Source: Streptomyces bathyalis
Lineage (GTDB): Bacteria > Actinomycetota > Actinomycetes > Streptomycetales > Streptomycetaceae
Direction: 5' to 3'
NCBI RefSeq assembly: GCF_015910445.1
Contig: NZ_CP048882.1
Coordinates: forward strand, 5,639,501-5,703,500
DNA length: 64,000 nucleotides
The notes under the pieces: generated by a model
The model's input: the letters and a program-made list of their open reading frames with translations, nothing else
Databases searched by the model: none
What the model was told of the DNA's origin: nothing
Shown: one piece after another, positions 63,076-64,000 of the stretch
Position numbering within the stretch: position 1 is the stretch's first letter
Layout of the letters: each line of letters opens with the position of its first letter
Made by a program: the position numbers and the translations under genes

Positions 63076-64000
63076 GTGCGTATTGACGGACGTATAGGCA
63101 GGGCAGCGGGCGTTGTCGTGCTGATGCTGGCCGCGGCGGCCTGTGGCGGCGGCGATTCGGAGCAGGAGGGGAAGGCCTCGGCGGACGCGCCCGAGCAGGC
63201 CGCTCCCGTGCGTCCCGTCCCGGTGGAGAAGCAGCAGCGCGAGATCAGCTGGTCGGATCTCAAGAATCAGTCGCATGCGCTGCGGGCGGCTCCCAGCGGA
63301 CTGGCACGCGGTTCCGAGGCCGACTTCAAGAATGTCCGGCTGGACGACGACCTGAAGGGCAAGGTGCCCTACTACCTCACGGTCTCGTACACGAACGAGA
63401 GCAAGAAGCGGCTGGAACGGCCTTCGCCCGAAAGGGACTTCGCGCTCGCCGCCGCGGACGGGAAGGCGGGCGAGGTGGTCTCCGTCTTCTCCTCGGCGCT
63501 CTCCAAGAAGTCCGGTCTGCCGAAGGCGTGTTCAAAGAGCGCACCGGAATCGCTGGAGCCGGGCGGCAAGGCGACCGTGTGCCGGATCGTCATGATGCCG
63601 AAGAACCGGCCGCCGGCCGCGGTCTCCTACACCGGCCGGGACGCCCGCGGCAACGAGAGCGACCCGGTCATCTGGAAGGCCGGCGACGGCGGGAAGGGCG
63701 AACTTCCCAGCGACGTACTTCCGTTGAAGAAGCCGGCGGAGTCGGCCGTTGAGGACGCCGAGGGCCGCACCGTCAAGGTTCGGGCGACGCCCCGGAGCAT
63801 CCGGGCCGGCAAGCTCGCGGACCTCAGCCGGTTCAAGCTGGATGCGGACGACAAGAAGAAGGTTCCGTACTACGTCACCGTCGAATACCGCAACGACGGC
63901 CCGCACAAGCTGCTTCCGCAGATGAACCAGAAGACCGAACTGCGCGCCGTCAGCGGGCAGTCGGCACGCAGGCTGACTCTGATCGACTTCGGCGGCGACG
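63076..64000 (+). CDS. Partial lipoprotein with duplicated domain
   Basis: The gene runs off the right edge (308 codons visible). GTG 63076 starts a lipoprotein: signal (IGRAAGVVVLMLAAAACGGG) with lipobox LAAAAC, followed by acidic residues. Two homologous modules follow: one centred on KGKVPYYLTVSYTNESKKRLERP and the next on KKKVPYYVTVEYRNDGPHKLLPQ, about 160 residues apart, indicating an internal duplication. Each resembles a Ig-like/DUF4352-type extracellular domain. It is probably anchored in the outer face of the membrane; function is unknown. Confidence 0.8.
   Translation, partial: MRIDGRIGRAAGVVVLMLAAAACGGGDSEQEGKASADAPEQAAPVRPVPVEKQQREISWSDLKNQSHALRAAPSGLARGSEADFKNVRLDDDLKGKVPYYLTVSYTNESKKRLERPSPERDFALAAADGKAGEVVSVFSSALSKKSGLPKACSKSAPESLEPGGKATVCRIVMMPKNRPPAAVSYTGRDARGNESDPVIWKAGDGGKGELPSDVLPLKKPAESAVEDAEGRTVKVRATPRSIRAGKLADLSRFKLDADDKKKVPYYVTVEYRNDGPHKLLPQMNQKTELRAVSGQSARRLTLIDFGGD

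Overview
The window looks like chromosomal DNA of a Streptomyces-type actinomycete. GC is very high, GTG starts are frequent, G/C is strongly preferred at third codon positions, and actinobacterial families (DUF3145, DUF3052, DUF4429, TerD, DUF475, DUF1023 hydrolases, DUF574 methyltransferases) occur throughout. The order fasR-fabD-fabH-acpP-fabF, with aceE and TerD genes nearby, matches from memory the conserved core region of Streptomyces chromosomes. No similarity search was run, so family names come from recognised motifs.

Layout. 0-2.5 kb: leftward sugar-acid/polyol catabolic operon (enolase-superfamily dehydratase, zinc-type dehydrogenase, start of a third gene) behind a perfect 7-7-7 palindrome. 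2.6-5.4 kb: SGNH hydrolase, DUF3145 protein, NAD-dependent dehydrogenase. 5.4-10.4 kb: core type II fatty-acid genes fabF, acpP, fabH, fabD and their regulator fasR, with a 17-bp palindrome between fasR and fabD. 10.5-20.7 kb: pirin, serine hydrolase, a MerR/aldo-keto reductase pair with a textbook 19-bp-spacer promoter, two DUF1023 hydrolase paralogues around a NarL-type two-component system, a DUF4429/SHOCT protein and a TetR regulator. 20.8-27.8 kb: MFS exporter with a leaderless promoter, secreted I36-type protein, aceE, DUF3052 protein and a peroxiredoxin. 27.8-37.1 kb: Ter stress cluster with three TerD-family proteins, a TerC/DUF475 membrane protein, a TerA-like protein, and a coupled trio of CitE-like lyase, PRTase-TRSP-StiP-PELOTA fusion and HAD phosphatase.

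37-43.3 kb: rhodanese membrane protein, a single-polypeptide fusion of a PucR-like regulator with a DUF574 methyltransferase, a cysteine-cluster/pentapeptide protein, an FmdB zinc ribbon and a coiled-coil protein. 43.4-47.6 kb is accessory: tRNA-Val(UAC), about 11.6 copies of an 8-bp tandem repeat, a tandem duplication of secreted beta-helix proteins, and a decayed tyrosine-integrase 3' end with His in place of the catalytic Tyr. This looks like an old integration zone. 47.7-53.3 kb holds a HelR/HelD-type RNA polymerase recycling ATPase with an unusually AT-rich leader, next to an eRF1-like (baeRF) protein and a DUF2267 protein. 53.5-59.1 kb: MmpS-like and secreted proteins, a GH18 protein, DedA and a PhoD-like phosphatase.

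59.1-60.2 kb is about 1 kb of noncoding DNA holding an interspersed GAGAGCGGTGCTC repeat family, a degenerate CCCGGAG tandem array and a strong terminator whose stem carries a variant of the same repeat core. 60.2-64 kb: secreted HNH nuclease, a FetB-like permease whose stop codon forms part of a yybP-ykoY (Mn2+) riboswitch, the riboswitch-controlled TMEM165/GDT1 transporter, and a duplicated-domain lipoprotein running off the end.

Best candidates for something new are the PucR-methyltransferase fusion, the intergenic repeat family tied to the terminator stem, the decayed tRNA-Val island, and the helR leader. The Ter module is the most coherent multi-gene system, but it belongs to a described class.
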